DNA of 64,000 nt from Paenibacillus sp. PvR098 (GTDB lineage: Bacteria > Bacillota > Bacilli > Paenibacillales > NBRC-103111): assembly GCF_017833255.1 (NCBI RefSeq), contig NZ_JAFIBU010000001.1, forward strand, positions 3,900,501-3,964,500. Reading direction: 5' to 3'. Below are positions 1 through 8,602 of the stretch, one piece after another. How positions within the stretch are numbered: the stretch's first letter is position 1; each line of letters begins with the position of its first letter. Under the pieces are notes generated by a model. It saw only the letters and a program-made list of their open reading frames with translations, was not told the origin of the DNA and made no database searches. The translations under genes and the position numbers were made by a program.

Positions 1-1587
1 ATCTACTGGAAAATTATGCTTCTCTCGTTCGGATTGGTCCTTTTTTCCCTTCTGATCGGCGGTATCGTCTTGATCGGCAGCCTCACCCGGCTCAAGGAGG
101 ATGAACTGAGAAACCGGCTGACGATAACGGCTCAAACGGTCGCTAACCTGCCGGATGTCATCGCAAGCATCGACAATTCCGATGCCGTAGATCATATTGC
201 TCCGGTAGCGGACAAGATCCGGATATTAAATAATGTTGCCTATATTAGCGTACTCGACATGAACCGTAAGCGGTTGTCCCATCCGTTATCGGATCGCATC
301 GGAGGAACGTTTGCCGCAGAAGAGGATGATCCAGCGTTCGCCGAGCACACGTATGTTTCTAAGGTGAGAAGCGAATCTGGTGTCGGCCTCCGAGCTTTTG
401 TACCGGTCATGAACGCCGCGCATGAGCAGGTCGGAGTGGTCGTGGCGGGCGGCTTACTGCCAGGCGTGGATCAGCTAATCCGTGAGGAGAAACGTTCGGT
501 CGCCGTTACCTCGCTGTTATCGCTGCTGTTCGGTATTTTCGGTTCTGTATTACTGGCACGCCATATCAAGCGGCAGATGTTCAATCTCGAGCCGCAGGAA
601 ATCGCCAGAATGTTTCGGGAACGTACGGCGGCGTTCCAAGCGATGCACGAGGGGGTCATTGCTATCGACCGAAGTGGAGCCATCACGATTTTCAATGAAC
701 GCGCCAAACAAATTTTCGGAGTTGGACGCGATGTGACGGGGGTGCCCATCGGCGATGTCATTCCGGAAACCCGGCTGATGGAGGTGCTTGATTCAGGACA
801 GCCCGCACTGGGCAGAGAACTGAAGTTCGGAGGGACAATCCTATGGAGTAACCTGATCCCGATCCGCGAGACAGGTGATATGGTAGGAGCCATCGGGATA
901 TTTCAGGACCGGACGGAAGTGACGAGGATGGCCGAAGAACTGACCGGCGTACGTGAGTTTGTTCACGCTCTACGCGCGCAAAATCATGAGCACATGAACA
1001 AAATACACACGGCGGCGGGACTGATTCAGCTTGGCAAACAGGAGGAGGCGCTAAACTACCTATTCGAAATCGCCGAGCAGCAGGAGGAAATCACGCGGTT
1101 TCTGCAGCAGAACTTTGACGATGACGGAGTGGCTGGACTGCTTCTAGGTAAAATCAGCCGCGGTAAGGAGCTTGGCATTGAGCTGCGGTTGGATCCGAAC
1201 AGCAGGCTCAAACGCTTTCCAGAACTTCTTGACCGTCATGACTTCGTACTGCTGTTAGGCAACCTGATCGAAAATGCTTTCGATGCGCTTGTTGCTATGG
1301 AAGCTGAACATAAAGAGGTATATATCAGCATCGAGCAAAATGATGAACTGCTATCCATTGCTGTCGAGGACAACGGTTGCGGCATGTCGAAAGAGACGAT
1401 TGATCGCATGCTGGAGCGCGGTTATTCCACCAAAGACGGAGAGAATCGCGGTATGGGCCTCTATTTGTTGAACGATATTGTAACGAAAGGAAACGGCAAG
1501 TTAATGTGTGACTCCTCGATCGGTTTGGGCACATCGATGGAAATCGTATTTCCGATGAAAGGTGGGAAAGGTGATAATGATGAGTAA
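1..1587 (+). CDS. CitA/DcuS-family sensor histidine kinase, 5' partial
   Basis: Membrane sensor kinase of the type that detects citrate or C4-dicarboxylates outside the cell and phosphorylates the regulator encoded next. The frame is open back to base 1 (codons for I-Y-W-K-I precede the first Met at 16), so the true start lies left of the window. Seen in order, numbered from the Met at 16: a first membrane segment (about 1-25), an extracellular sensor region (about 30-155), a second membrane segment (about 160-182), a cytoplasmic PAS domain (about 200-305), a SpoOB-like dimerisation segment with the phospho-acceptor context QNHEHMNKIH, and a HATPase domain with N box (NLIENAFDAL), DNGCGM and GMGLYLL. 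It overlaps the response regulator start by about 10 bases. The actual ligand is unknown and no transporter lies beside it in the window. Confidence 0.9.
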   Translation: MYWKIMLLSFGLVLFSLLIGGIVLIGSLTRLKEDELRNRLTITAQTVANLPDVIASIDNSDAVDHIAPVADKIRILNNVAYISVLDMNRKRLSHPLSDRIGGTFAAEEDDPAFAEHTYVSKVRSESGVGLRAFVPVMNAAHEQVGVVVAGGLLPGVDQLIREEKRSVAVTSLLSLLFGIFGSVLLARHIKRQMFNLEPQEIARMFRERTAAFQAMHEGVIAIDRSGAITIFNERAKQIFGVGRDVTGVPIGDVIPETRLMEVLDSGQPALGRELKFGGTILWSNLIPIRETGDMVGAIGIFQDRTEVTRMAEELTGVREFVHALRAQNHEHMNKIHTAAGLIQLGKQEEALNYLFEIAEQQEEITRFLQQNFDDDGVAGLLLGKISRGKELGIELRLDPNSRLKRFPELLDRHDFVLLLGNLIENAFDALVAMEAEHKEVYISIEQNDELLSIAVEDNGCGMSKETIDRMLERGYSTKDGENRGMGLYLLNDIVTKGNGKLMCDSSIGLGTSMEIVFPMKGGKGDNDE

Positions 1588-2335
1588 CATAGAGAAACCG
1601 CTTTTTCGTGTGCTGCTGATTGAGGATGATCCTATGGTTCAGGAAGTAAACCGCCATTTTGTGGAGCAGGTGGATGGTTTTCAAGTTGTAGGTATGGCAG
1701 CCAACGGTCTGGAAGGACTTCAGCTGATCGAGCAGTTGAAGCCGGATCTGGTCTTTATTGACATATTCATGCCCACGCTTGACGGGATTGCTACGTTGCA
1801 GCGCATCCGTTCAAAAACGCTTCCAGTCGATGCAATCGTCGTGACGGCGGCGAAGGATACGGAGACTGTGCGTACGATGATGCGCAGCGGAGCGTTTGAT
1901 TACATCATTAAACCTTTCAAGATCGATCGGGTTCGGCAAACGCTGGAGCGATACCGTGCACAGCACGCGGCGCTTAAGCCGGGTGAATCGGTAACACAGG
2001 ACCAGCTGGATGGCATACTGATTAGCGGTGAAACCGGGAATGAAGCGGGAATGAAGGAAGCACCGGTTGATACCTTGCAAGTTCCCTCGGACGATCTGCC
2101 TAAAGGGCTTAATGCGGCGACACTTAAGCAGGTGCTCAGCGTCATGGAGCTTCAGGGCGGCGGTCTCTCTGCAGAGGAAACGGCAGCAGGAGTAGGCATT
2201 TCCCGGGTAACCGCCAGACGATATTTGGAATTTCTTGAGAAACGCGGGATTGTGCGTATTAAGGTGCATTACGGCGGCTTAGGTCGTCCCGTCAACCGAT
2301 ATGAATTGCAGCGTGATCCAAATGACCGAAAATAA
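1577..2335 (+). CDS. CitB/DcuR-family response regulator
   Basis: Partner regulator of the kinase before it. Residues 1-125 form a receiver domain with acidic pair D17/D18, phospho-acceptor D62 in the context VFIDIFMP and the conserved Lys in IIKPF. A linker follows, then a C-terminal winged helix-turn-helix (LSAEETAAGVGISRVTARRYLEFLEKRG) of the kind found in DcuR, CitT and MalR. A GTG lies at 1562, but the SD-like AAAGGTG sits just before ATG 1577 (and 1580), so I place the start there, overlapping the kinase stop at 1585-1587. The overlap implies translational coupling. Expected targets are carboxylate uptake genes, which are not adjacent on the right; they may lie left of the window. Confidence 0.9.
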   Translation: MMSNIEKPLFRVLLIEDDPMVQEVNRHFVEQVDGFQVVGMAANGLEGLQLIEQLKPDLVFIDIFMPTLDGIATLQRIRSKTLPVDAIVVTAAKDTETVRTMMRSGAFDYIIKPFKIDRVRQTLERYRAQHAALKPGESVTQDQLDGILISGETGNEAGMKEAPVDTLQVPSDDLPKGLNAATLKQVLSVMELQGGGLSAEETAAGVGISRVTARRYLEFLEKRGIVRIKVHYGGLGRPVNRYELQRDPNDRK

Positions 2336-2400
2336 CATAATGATCAATAGCTTCTCCATCCTTGGTGCCATGAAAAGAGTGCATGAGATTCGGTGGGGAT

Positions 2401-2429
2401 GAATAAAAAAGAAGCCGACGATGTCGGCT
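2401..2429 (-). terminator. Rho-independent terminator of the flavin monooxygenase pair
   Basis: A perfect 7-bp stem (AGCCGAC/GTCGGCT, loop GAT) at 2413-2429 is followed on the minus strand by TCTTTTTT. It lies 39 bases beyond the stop codon of the minus-strand gene that ends at 2468. Confidence 0.85.
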
Positions 2430-2467
2430 ACTTTCCTGTCTCTGAACAATGCGAATGAAATTGTTTG

Positions 2468-3505
2468 TTACGCATTGATTTCTTTACGGTTGGTGATTTC
2501 AGCCACAATTTCGAAGGATCGAAGACGTGCCTGGTGGTCAAAAACTTGGGCAATGGCCATGATTTCATCGGCCTGGGTATCGTTTGCAAAATTCTGCAGC
2601 TTTTCTTTAACGGTCTCCGCGCTGCCGACGATGGAGGAGCCCAGCTGCTGCTGCAAGCCCGCTTTTTCATAGTCGCTCATGAGATCATCCAGGTTATCGA
2701 CCGGCGGCTGCAGGGGAACTTCATTACCCCGAATCAGGTTCAGGAATTGCTGCTGTAATGTAGTGGCCAGAATGCGCGCTTCTTCATCCGTATCTGCGGC
2801 TATGACATTGACACCGACCATTGCATACGGCTTGTCCAGCACTTTTGAAGGTCGGAAGGACTCACGGTATAACTGAAGAGCCGGCAGGGTGTTGTTAGGC
2901 GAGAAGTGGCTGGCAAAGGCAAATGGCAGACCGAGCTTTCCGGCCAGCTGGGCGCTGAATCCGCTAGAGCCAAGCAGCCAGATGGGGATGTTAAGCCCTT
3001 CGCCGGGAATGGCCCGCACCTGAGATTTTCCCGCTGCTAAGGACGGGTCAAAATACGCGCGAAGTTCATCCAGCTGCTGGGGGAAATCCTCGCCGTTATT
3101 GCCGCTGTCGCGTCTAAGAGCGCGTGCAGTACGCTGGTCGGAGCCTGGTGCGCGGCCGAGGCCAAGATCGATGCGGCCGGGAAACAGAGATTCAAGTGTT
3201 CCGAACTGTTCCGCTATGACGAGGGGCGAGTGATTAGGCAGCATAATGCCGCCTGAGCCCACCCGGATTTTTGAAGTGCCTGCCGCCACATGAGCAATGA
3301 CGACCGAGGTGGCAGAGCTGGCAATGAAAGGCATATTGTGGTGCTCGGCGAGCCAGTACCGGTTGTATCCCCACTTTTCAGCGTGGCGGGCAAGATCCAG
3401 CGTATTTCGGAAAGAATCGGAGGGACTGCCGCCGACGACTATCGGAGAGAGATCGAGCACGGAAAATGGGATGGCACTAAGTTTTTTGTTTGTTTGATCG
3501 GACAT
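2468..3505 (-). CDS. LLM-class (luciferase-like) flavin-dependent monooxygenase, copy 1
   Basis: TIM-barrel oxidoreductase of the bacterial luciferase superfamily (YhbW/MsnO8-like), using reduced FMN supplied by another protein. Recognised by the N-terminal SVLDLSPI, the segment [40 protein letters not shown] and [16 protein letters not shown]. The 345-residue length is normal. ATG at 3505 follows an AAGAAG-type SD. It lies 25 bases after its paralogue (3531-4553) and probably shares its transcript. The substrate cannot be read from sequence. Members of this family act on alkanesulfonates, nitro compounds, antibiotics and xenobiotics; the nearby ArsR gene suggests inducible control. Confidence 0.85.
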   Translation of the reverse strand: MSDQTNKKLSAIPFSVLDLSPIVVGGSPSDSFRNTLDLARHAEKWGYNRYWLAEHHNMPFIASSATSVVIAHVAAGTSKIRVGSGGIMLPNHSPLVIAEQFGTLESLFPGRIDLGLGRAPGSDQRTARALRRDSGNNGEDFPQQLDELRAYFDPSLAAGKSQVRAIPGEGLNIPIWLLGSSGFSAQLAGKLGLPFAFASHFSPNNTLPALQLYRESFRPSKVLDKPYAMVGVNVIAADTDEEARILATTLQQQFLNLIRGNEVPLQPPVDNLDDLMSDYEKAGLQQQLGSSIVGSAETVKEKLQNFANDTQADEIMAIAQVFDHQARLRSFEIVAEITNRKEINA

Positions 3506-3530
3506 GCTGTCATCTTCTTTCTATAATAAT

Positions 3531-4553
3531 TTATATGGTTTTATTGTTCCCAATATCGGCTAAAATTTGATAAGAACGTAAACGGGCCTCATGATCAAAA
3601 ATTTCGGTGTGTGCCATAATTTCGTCGGCTGCCGTTTTTTCAATCAGCTCAAGTAACTGCTGCTTAACACCGGATGGATCGCCGATGAGGGAGGTAAACA
3701 GCTGGTTTTCTACTGAACTGCGTTCATCCTCACTCCAAAGTGAGTCCATATTATCAACAGGGGGCTGTAATGGAGCCGTTTGTCCGCGGGTTAACAATAA
3801 AAACTTTTGATACATGGAGGTAGCCAGCCTTTGCGCTTCCTTCTCCGAATCTGCTGCAACGACCTGTACGGATAATAGGACATAGGGTTTATCAAGCACA
3901 TTCGACGGACGGAAATTGTCTCTGTAAACGGCCAGCGCCTCCATCATATTGCCTGGAGAAAAATGTCCGGCAAAGGAAAATGGAAGGCCAAGCTTTCCGG
4001 CCAATTCCGCGCTGTAGAATGCGGATCCCAGCAGCCAGATCGGCACTTCCGTCTTTTCACCGGGAATCGCGTGGAAGGTATGTGCTCCATTTTCTGTCGC
4101 AGTTCCGGGTCCATACAAATAAGCGATAAGCTCTTGAAGCCGCTCTGCAAATTCAGGTTCGCCGGCTGTTCGCTGACGCAATACATTAGCGGTATACCAG
4201 TCGGTCCCAGGTGCGCGGCCTAATCCTAGGTCAATACGGCCTGGGAAAAATGTTTCTAGTGTACCGAATTGCTCAGCTACGGATAGAGGAGAGTAATGGG
4301 AAAGCAGCATGGCGCCTGAACCGACGCGTATTTTCTCCGTGACGGAGGCTACTCTTCCAATCACAATTGGGGAAGCGGAGCTGGCCATTCCGACCCAGTT
4401 GTGATGCTCCGCCAACCAAAACCGTTTATACCCCCATTCCTCAGCTTTTTTTGCTAAATCAAGTGTATGGATCAGGGACTGTTCGGCAGAACCGCCTGCA
4501 ATAATGGGAGAGGGATCAAGTACGGAAAGTGGTACTTTCGCTAAGTTAGGCAT
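3531..4553 (-). CDS. LLM-class (luciferase-like) flavin-dependent monooxygenase, copy 2
   Basis: Second member of the pair, with the same family signature ([52 protein letters not shown]). It is clearly paralogous to the downstream gene, and both are full length, so this looks like an old tandem duplication with divergence rather than a recent copy. ATG at 4553 is preceded by AAAGGA. It is the first gene of the pair on the minus strand, so its upstream region (4554-4678) should hold the promoter; a motif shared with the arsR operator region lies there. A flavin reductase is not encoded next to it. Confidence 0.85.
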   Translation of the reverse strand: MPNLAKVPLSVLDPSPIIAGGSAEQSLIHTLDLAKKAEEWGYKRFWLAEHHNWVGMASSASPIVIGRVASVTEKIRVGSGAMLLSHYSPLSVAEQFGTLETFFPGRIDLGLGRAPGTDWYTANVLRQRTAGEPEFAERLQELIAYLYGPGTATENGAHTFHAIPGEKTEVPIWLLGSAFYSAELAGKLGLPFSFAGHFSPGNMMEALAVYRDNFRPSNVLDKPYVLLSVQVVAADSEKEAQRLATSMYQKFLLLTRGQTAPLQPPVDNMDSLWSEDERSSVENQLFTSLIGDPSGVKQQLLELIEKTAADEIMAHTEIFDHEARLRSYQILADIGNNKTI

Positions 4554-4596
4554 AAATTATATGTCCTTTCCATATCAAATCGAGATTTTACAATAA

Positions 4597-4609
4597 ATCG
4601 ATAAATAAC
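4597..4609. promoter_or_regulatory. Operator-like motif upstream of the LLM pair, shared with arsR
   Basis: ATCGATAAATAAC here matches ATCGAGAAATAAC at 5055-5067 upstream of arsR in 12 of 13 positions. It lies about 45 bases before the start of the first monooxygenase gene. This suggests that the ArsR protein controls both units. Only the left half of the arsR palindrome is well kept here. Confidence 0.4.
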
Positions 4610-4678
4610 ATCTGCCCAAAAAAGCTTTACATACTTCTCGAGCATAAGGGTGACGCAACTTCCTATCAAAACAAAGAG

Positions 4679-5020
4679 TTACAAATGTAAACTGATGTAT
4701 TGTTCAAACTGTCTGATCGTTTCTTCATTTCGGCGGTAATAAGTCCATTGTCCGATTCTTCTCATTTCCACCAAACCGCTTTGCTGTAAAATTGAAAGAT
4801 ATTGGGAGGTGGTGGATTGTGATATTCCTGTTTTTTTAACAATATCACTTACACAAACCCCGCCCTCAAATCCTTCTTCTTTAATAACATGGGCTTGTGT
4901 CGACAAAAAAGTTTTCGGATCTTTTAGCATTTGAAGCATACTAACTCTGGTCTGATTAGAAAGTGCTTTAAAAATTTCTACCGCTTTTTTATCATCCATA
5001 CTTTTATTCAAATAGTACAC
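4679..5020 (-). CDS. ArsR-family winged-helix repressor
   Basis: Small one-domain DNA-binding protein: FKALSNQTRVSMLQMLK, then the recognition helix region ISQSTTSQYLSILQQSGLV and the wing RRIGQWTYYRR. The metal-sensing ELCVCDL box of classical ArsR proteins is replaced by GGVCVSDIV with a single Cys, so arsenic or cadmium sensing by the standard site is unlikely; a redox or small-molecule signal is possible. Start is uncertain: GTG 5020 is only two bases after AGGAAGTGG, while TTG 5011 has a spacing of about 11. It precedes the two LLM monooxygenases on the same strand, with a 125-base gap, and is the likely regulator of that pair. Confidence 0.8.
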   Translation of the reverse strand: MYYLNKSMDDKKAVEIFKALSNQTRVSMLQMLKDPKTFLSTQAHVIKEEGFEGGVCVSDIVKKTGISQSTTSQYLSILQQSGLVEMRRIGQWTYYRRNEETIRQFEQYISLHL

Positions 5021-5052
5021 CCACTTCCTAACATAAGAAGATAGATATTTAG

Positions 5053-5072
5053 ATATCGAGAAATAACGATAT
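5053..5072. promoter_or_regulatory. Palindrome upstream of arsR, probable operator
   Basis: ATATCG and CGATAT flank an 8-base spacer (AGAAATAA), 33 bases before the arsR start, in an AT-rich stretch rich in GATAT. Position and form fit autoregulation by an ArsR-family dimer. Binding is inferred. Confidence 0.5.
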
Positions 5073-5203
5073 ATAGATATTATTTTATTTATTATGGTGA
5101 GTCAAGTGTTTTATTTAAGTATAACCAGCATGATTGTTGCTTATTAACCAGCAAGGCGATCCGTGGAAAGAGCAGAGACGTGATTCGATTGAAAAGTAAA
5201 GTA

Positions 5204-5245
5204 AAAAAAGGAGAGGGATAAAACATAAAACCCCCATCCTTTTTT
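5204..5245. terminator. Bidirectional terminator after the YesM-type kinase
   Basis: AAAAAAGGA (5204-5212) pairs with TCCTTTTTT (5237-5245), extended by a GGG/CCC inner stem. The A and T runs let it work on both strands. It ends the minus-strand kinase gene that stops at 5291. Confidence 0.75.
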
Positions 5246-5290
5246 CGCTTGAAGGGCTTTTAGAGCAACCATTTTGTGCTGCAGCCCGTA

Positions 5291-7108
5291 TTAGTGTTGA
5301 GGTTTCTGAATTTGTAATGGCATGCGGAATTCAATAACCGTTCCGTGTTCCGGAGAACTATCGATATGAAAATACGCACGGTCTCCATAAACAATGATAA
5401 AGCGGCGGTAAGCGTTATAAATCCCTGTATGCTTTCGGAAAAACGGATCTGTCGTTTCGCCCTTGCTATGAATAAGCTGCTGAAGCTTCTGCAGCACGTC
5501 GCCGGATATGCCCGTCCCCGTATCATGAACCTTCACTTGAACATATTCCTCGTGCAATACTTCAACTTTTACTTTCAGAATAAATTGTTCGTTGCTCATA
5601 TAGGGACTCCAGCCGTATTTGATCGCATTTTCAATATAGGGCTGGATACTCAGCTTCATAACCGGGATTCCGAGGGCGTCAGGATCGATCTCGAACAGCG
5701 CATTCACATTTTTACCGTTGCGGTAGTAATGGATGGTCATAAAATTTCGGATGTATTCGATTTCTTCTTTTAATGAGGCCCATCCGTTATCGTTCTGCAC
5801 GGTATACCTCATCATCCGAGACACGGATTGCACCATCTCCCCGACAGCTTCACCGTTGTTACGTACGGCATAAGATTCAATCGTCTCTAACGTGTTAAAC
5901 AGAAAATGGGGATTGATTTGAGCTTGCAGCTGCAGCAGCTCCCGTTCCTTTTCCTTTATTTTGGCCTGGTATACCTCACGCTCCATGTCCTGCAATTTGA
6001 TGAGCATTTGATTGTAGCTATGAATTAAATAGCCGACCTCATCTCCGCGATTGGTGATCGGAATCGGGACATACCTGCCTCGGCCCAGGTTATGCATGCC
6101 CTGTTGTAAGCTGTAAAGCGGCCGAAGTATTCTCTTCATAACAGGGAAAGCGATGATTAGTGCGATCCCTAAGCTGATTGCGGCAATGAAAAGGGTCAAA
6201 TAGTAGGTTTGTCGTACCCCTTCTTTAATTCGGCTGAGGGGTGCGGTCCAAAGCAATTTCCACTCACTGTTTAGAAGATCCACATAGCTGGCCTCATATT
6301 CCGTTCCTCCAGATGTGAACAGAAATTGTTTTCGCTCCGGAGTACCGCTATGAAGCGTATTACGTAAATCCAGCAGAAGCTCATGATCCAACGGCTCATT
6401 GGAAACTGTAACTCCGGAAGCCTCATGGTATAAAGTGAGCTGCCCATCGGATTCATTTTTATTGGTGCTGAGCATATTTTTTAATTTGGCTTCGCGAATT
6501 TCGATAATAATCCAAGACATCGTCTCACCCGTATTGACGTTAATGATAGGTCTAATATAGGAGAAAGCGCGGTCCTTGGCATGCAAAATATAATTCAGAG
6601 GCCGCGGGGGGACAAGCTGTGGGGTATTCATAGTGAATACAGACTTATAGAAGGGGTCGGCATTAAAAGAAAACGCCGGATCCAGACGCTTCTGATACGA
6701 ATCGAAATAGACTTTGCCCATTCGGTCTAAATAAAGTACGCCCAGCACTTCCGGATGAAATTGAAGCGAATTTTTAATAATAGGACGGAACTGGATGATA
6801 TACCTGGCTTGCTCAGCCAAACGGTCGGCAGGGGTATTTAAGTATTTCTGGAATTGGGTGTTTGTAAACAGATTGTCGAACGATTGATCTAAACTTTGTA
6901 AATAACTGGACATTTCCCGCGAGACAAACTGCGCATATTGAGTGGAAATCGACGCGGAATAGTTCGTGCTGGAACGCAGCATAAAGAACTCAGAGCTGAA
7001 ATTGACCAGAGAAACGGGAATAATGGATATAAGTAAGAGCAGTATGAATAATTTGAGCTTTAATGATAAATGGTTTAGTATACGCTTCAGGGATTGAAAG
7101 AACGACAA
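5291..7108 (-). CDS. YesM/LytS-type sensor histidine kinase
   Basis: Membrane kinase of the carbohydrate-responsive YesM group. Seen in order: a first membrane segment (LKLKLFILLLLISIIPVSLV), an extracellular Cache-like region of about 240 residues, a second membrane segment (YLTLFIAAISLGIALIIAFPV), a HAMP domain (RPLYSLQQGMHNLGRGRYVPIP), a coiled coil, the His-kinase motif QINPHFLFNTLETIESYAV, and a HATPase domain (PYIENAIKYG, DTGTGI). I choose TTG 7108 because GAGGGGG lies 9 bases upstream; the ATG at 7141 has no SD and leaves only 37 bases to the divergent regulator gene. It is divergent to the YesN-type regulator, its natural partner, which sits next to a sugar-binding lipoprotein gene. 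Confidence 0.88.
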   Translation of the reverse strand: MSFFQSLKRILNHLSLKLKLFILLLLISIIPVSLVNFSSEFFMLRSSTNYSASISTQYAQFVSREMSSYLQSLDQSFDNLFTNTQFQKYLNTPADRLAEQARYIIQFRPIIKNSLQFHPEVLGVLYLDRMGKVYFDSYQKRLDPAFSFNADPFYKSVFTMNTPQLVPPRPLNYILHAKDRAFSYIRPIINVNTGETMSWIIIEIREAKLKNMLSTNKNESDGQLTLYHEASGVTVSNEPLDHELLLDLRNTLHSGTPERKQFLFTSGGTEYEASYVDLLNSEWKLLWTAPLSRIKEGVRQTYYLTLFIAAISLGIALIIAFPVMKRILRPLYSLQQGMHNLGRGRYVPIPITNRGDEVGYLIHSYNQMLIKLQDMEREVYQAKIKEKERELLQLQAQINPHFLFNTLETIESYAVRNNGEAVGEMVQSVSRMMRYTVQNDNGWASLKEEIEYIRNFMTIHYYRNGKNVNALFEIDPDALGIPVMKLSIQPYIENAIKYGWSPYMSNEQFILKVKVEVLHEEYVQVKVHDTGTGISGDVLQKLQQLIHSKGETTDPFFRKHTGIYNAYRRFIIVYGDRAYFHIDSSPEHGTVIEFRMPLQIQKPQH

Positions 7109-7178
7109 CTTGATGTTCCCCCTCGGATTTATTCCATCCATGCAAGCTTAGGGTTGCTTGAAGGAGTTGAAAATATTT

Positions 7179-8588
7179 ATGAAAATCTGTGTGGTTGACG
7201 ATGAGAGGGAAGTACGGATCAGTATCATTCAGAAGTTGACTTTACTTTTCCCTCATGAGCAAATCTTTGACGTAGAGTTTGGACGTCAAGCGCTGGAGCA
7301 GATTGCTCTGGTTCAGCCAAACCTCGTGTTCTTGGATATCCGAATGCCTGAAATTGACGGAATCGAGATTCTTCGTCAGCTGAAACTAATGTATCCTACG
7401 ATGTATGTAGTGATTATATCAGGGTATGATGATTTTGAATATGCGAGAAAAGCGCTGCATCATGGGGCCATGGATTATCTCTTAAAGCCTGCCGACCGCG
7501 TACAGCTGCGGGAGATCGTGGAGAAGGTTCAGCATCATCTCAAGTCGGCCTTTGAAAAAGAGCTTGACGTGCTTCTTTCCAAAACACCGAATGCCCTTAA
7601 AATTCTCAAAAATATACAGTTATTTAATGTGAGTCTCTGGTTTGATGAGCGTCAGTGGAAGACGATCATTTTCAGTGATCATTTAGACTTCCTGAAGCTT
7701 GAAGCCGCCCCACAGGATATTCTCCTTACATTCGGGGTGGATTCCGAGACGCAAGGAATGATTATGAAAGCCGATTCGGATCAAGGCAGAGGCAGCTTTC
7801 GGGAAAGGGAATCGTTCATGCGCGTATTCCTGCTCGAAAATCAAAGGAGACAGCAAGCTCAATTCTTTCAAGTCCCTGTTTCCGAATACATCACAAAACC
7901 TAATGATCAGAAGCATGGGGTGAAGCAGGCCGCTAAACTGCAGCGGAAGATGGTCAATCACGCCAGAGCGGGTGATTTCTCAGAACTGGAAAGCTCTCTG
8001 GACGCCTGGTTTAAGTGCTTGGAGAATATGGGTTACGGGGATTTGCAGAGAGAATGTGCTCTTCTCATGGCACTGCTTGATGAAGGGCTAAGTAAACATG
8101 AGGTCATCGTTCTGGAGGAAGACACACTGTATTATTGGTCGGAGTGGGTATCCAAACATAGAACCTGGAGCGAGCTCAAGGAAACCATCCGAAAACTCGT
8201 GCTCGGCGGAGTCAAAGCTTTAAAGAGTCTGGAGCAACAGGACCACGATACCGGATCCAATCATTGGTTTAAACAAGCATTACAGCTGATTGAAGCCTCC
8301 CATGATCCGAATCTCAGTCTGGATTCTGTTGCAGAGGCCGTGAATGTCCATCCGGTCACGTTAAGCCGAATATTCAAGCAGCAAATGGGGATGAATTTCG
8401 TAAGATATTTAACTCGCAAGCGGATGCAGCTTGCCAAAACCTTGCTGCTTAGCACGAATAAAAAAATCAATGAAATCTCGGAAGAGATCGGATATGCGGA
8501 TTATCCGTATTTTCGAAGTTTATTTAAAAAGGAATTTGGCTATTCCCCGTCTGAAATTCGCAGAAACAACGGGATTACGTCGGATTAA
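7179..8588 (+). CDS. YesN-type response regulator (REC + AraC HTH)
   Basis: Receiver domain at residues 1-120 with D7/D8 and phospho-acceptor D53 (VFLDIRMPEIDG), a middle region of about 240 residues without a clear family, and a C-terminal AraC/XylS double helix-turn-helix (residues about 365-465: LSLDSVAEAVNVHPVTLSRI; INEISEEIGYADYPYFRSLF). I start at ATG 7179, which begins MKICVVDDE as in the family and has AAGGAG 12 bases upstream; the earlier TTG at 7158 precedes that SD. It most likely activates the sugar-binding protein gene 14 bases downstream. Confidence 0.9.
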   Translation: MKICVVDDEREVRISIIQKLTLLFPHEQIFDVEFGRQALEQIALVQPNLVFLDIRMPEIDGIEILRQLKLMYPTMYVVIISGYDDFEYARKALHHGAMDYLLKPADRVQLREIVEKVQHHLKSAFEKELDVLLSKTPNALKILKNIQLFNVSLWFDERQWKTIIFSDHLDFLKLEAAPQDILLTFGVDSETQGMIMKADSDQGRGSFRERESFMRVFLLENQRRQQAQFFQVPVSEYITKPNDQKHGVKQAAKLQRKMVNHARAGDFSELESSLDAWFKCLENMGYGDLQRECALLMALLDEGLSKHEVIVLEEDTLYYWSEWVSKHRTWSELKETIRKLVLGGVKALKSLEQQDHDTGSNHWFKQALQLIEASHDPNLSLDSVAEAVNVHPVTLSRIFKQQMGMNFVRYLTRKRMQLAKTLLLSTNKKINEISEEIGYADYPYFRSLFKKEFGYSPSEIRRNNGITSD

Positions 8589-8602
8589 AAGGAGCGTTAA
8601 AT

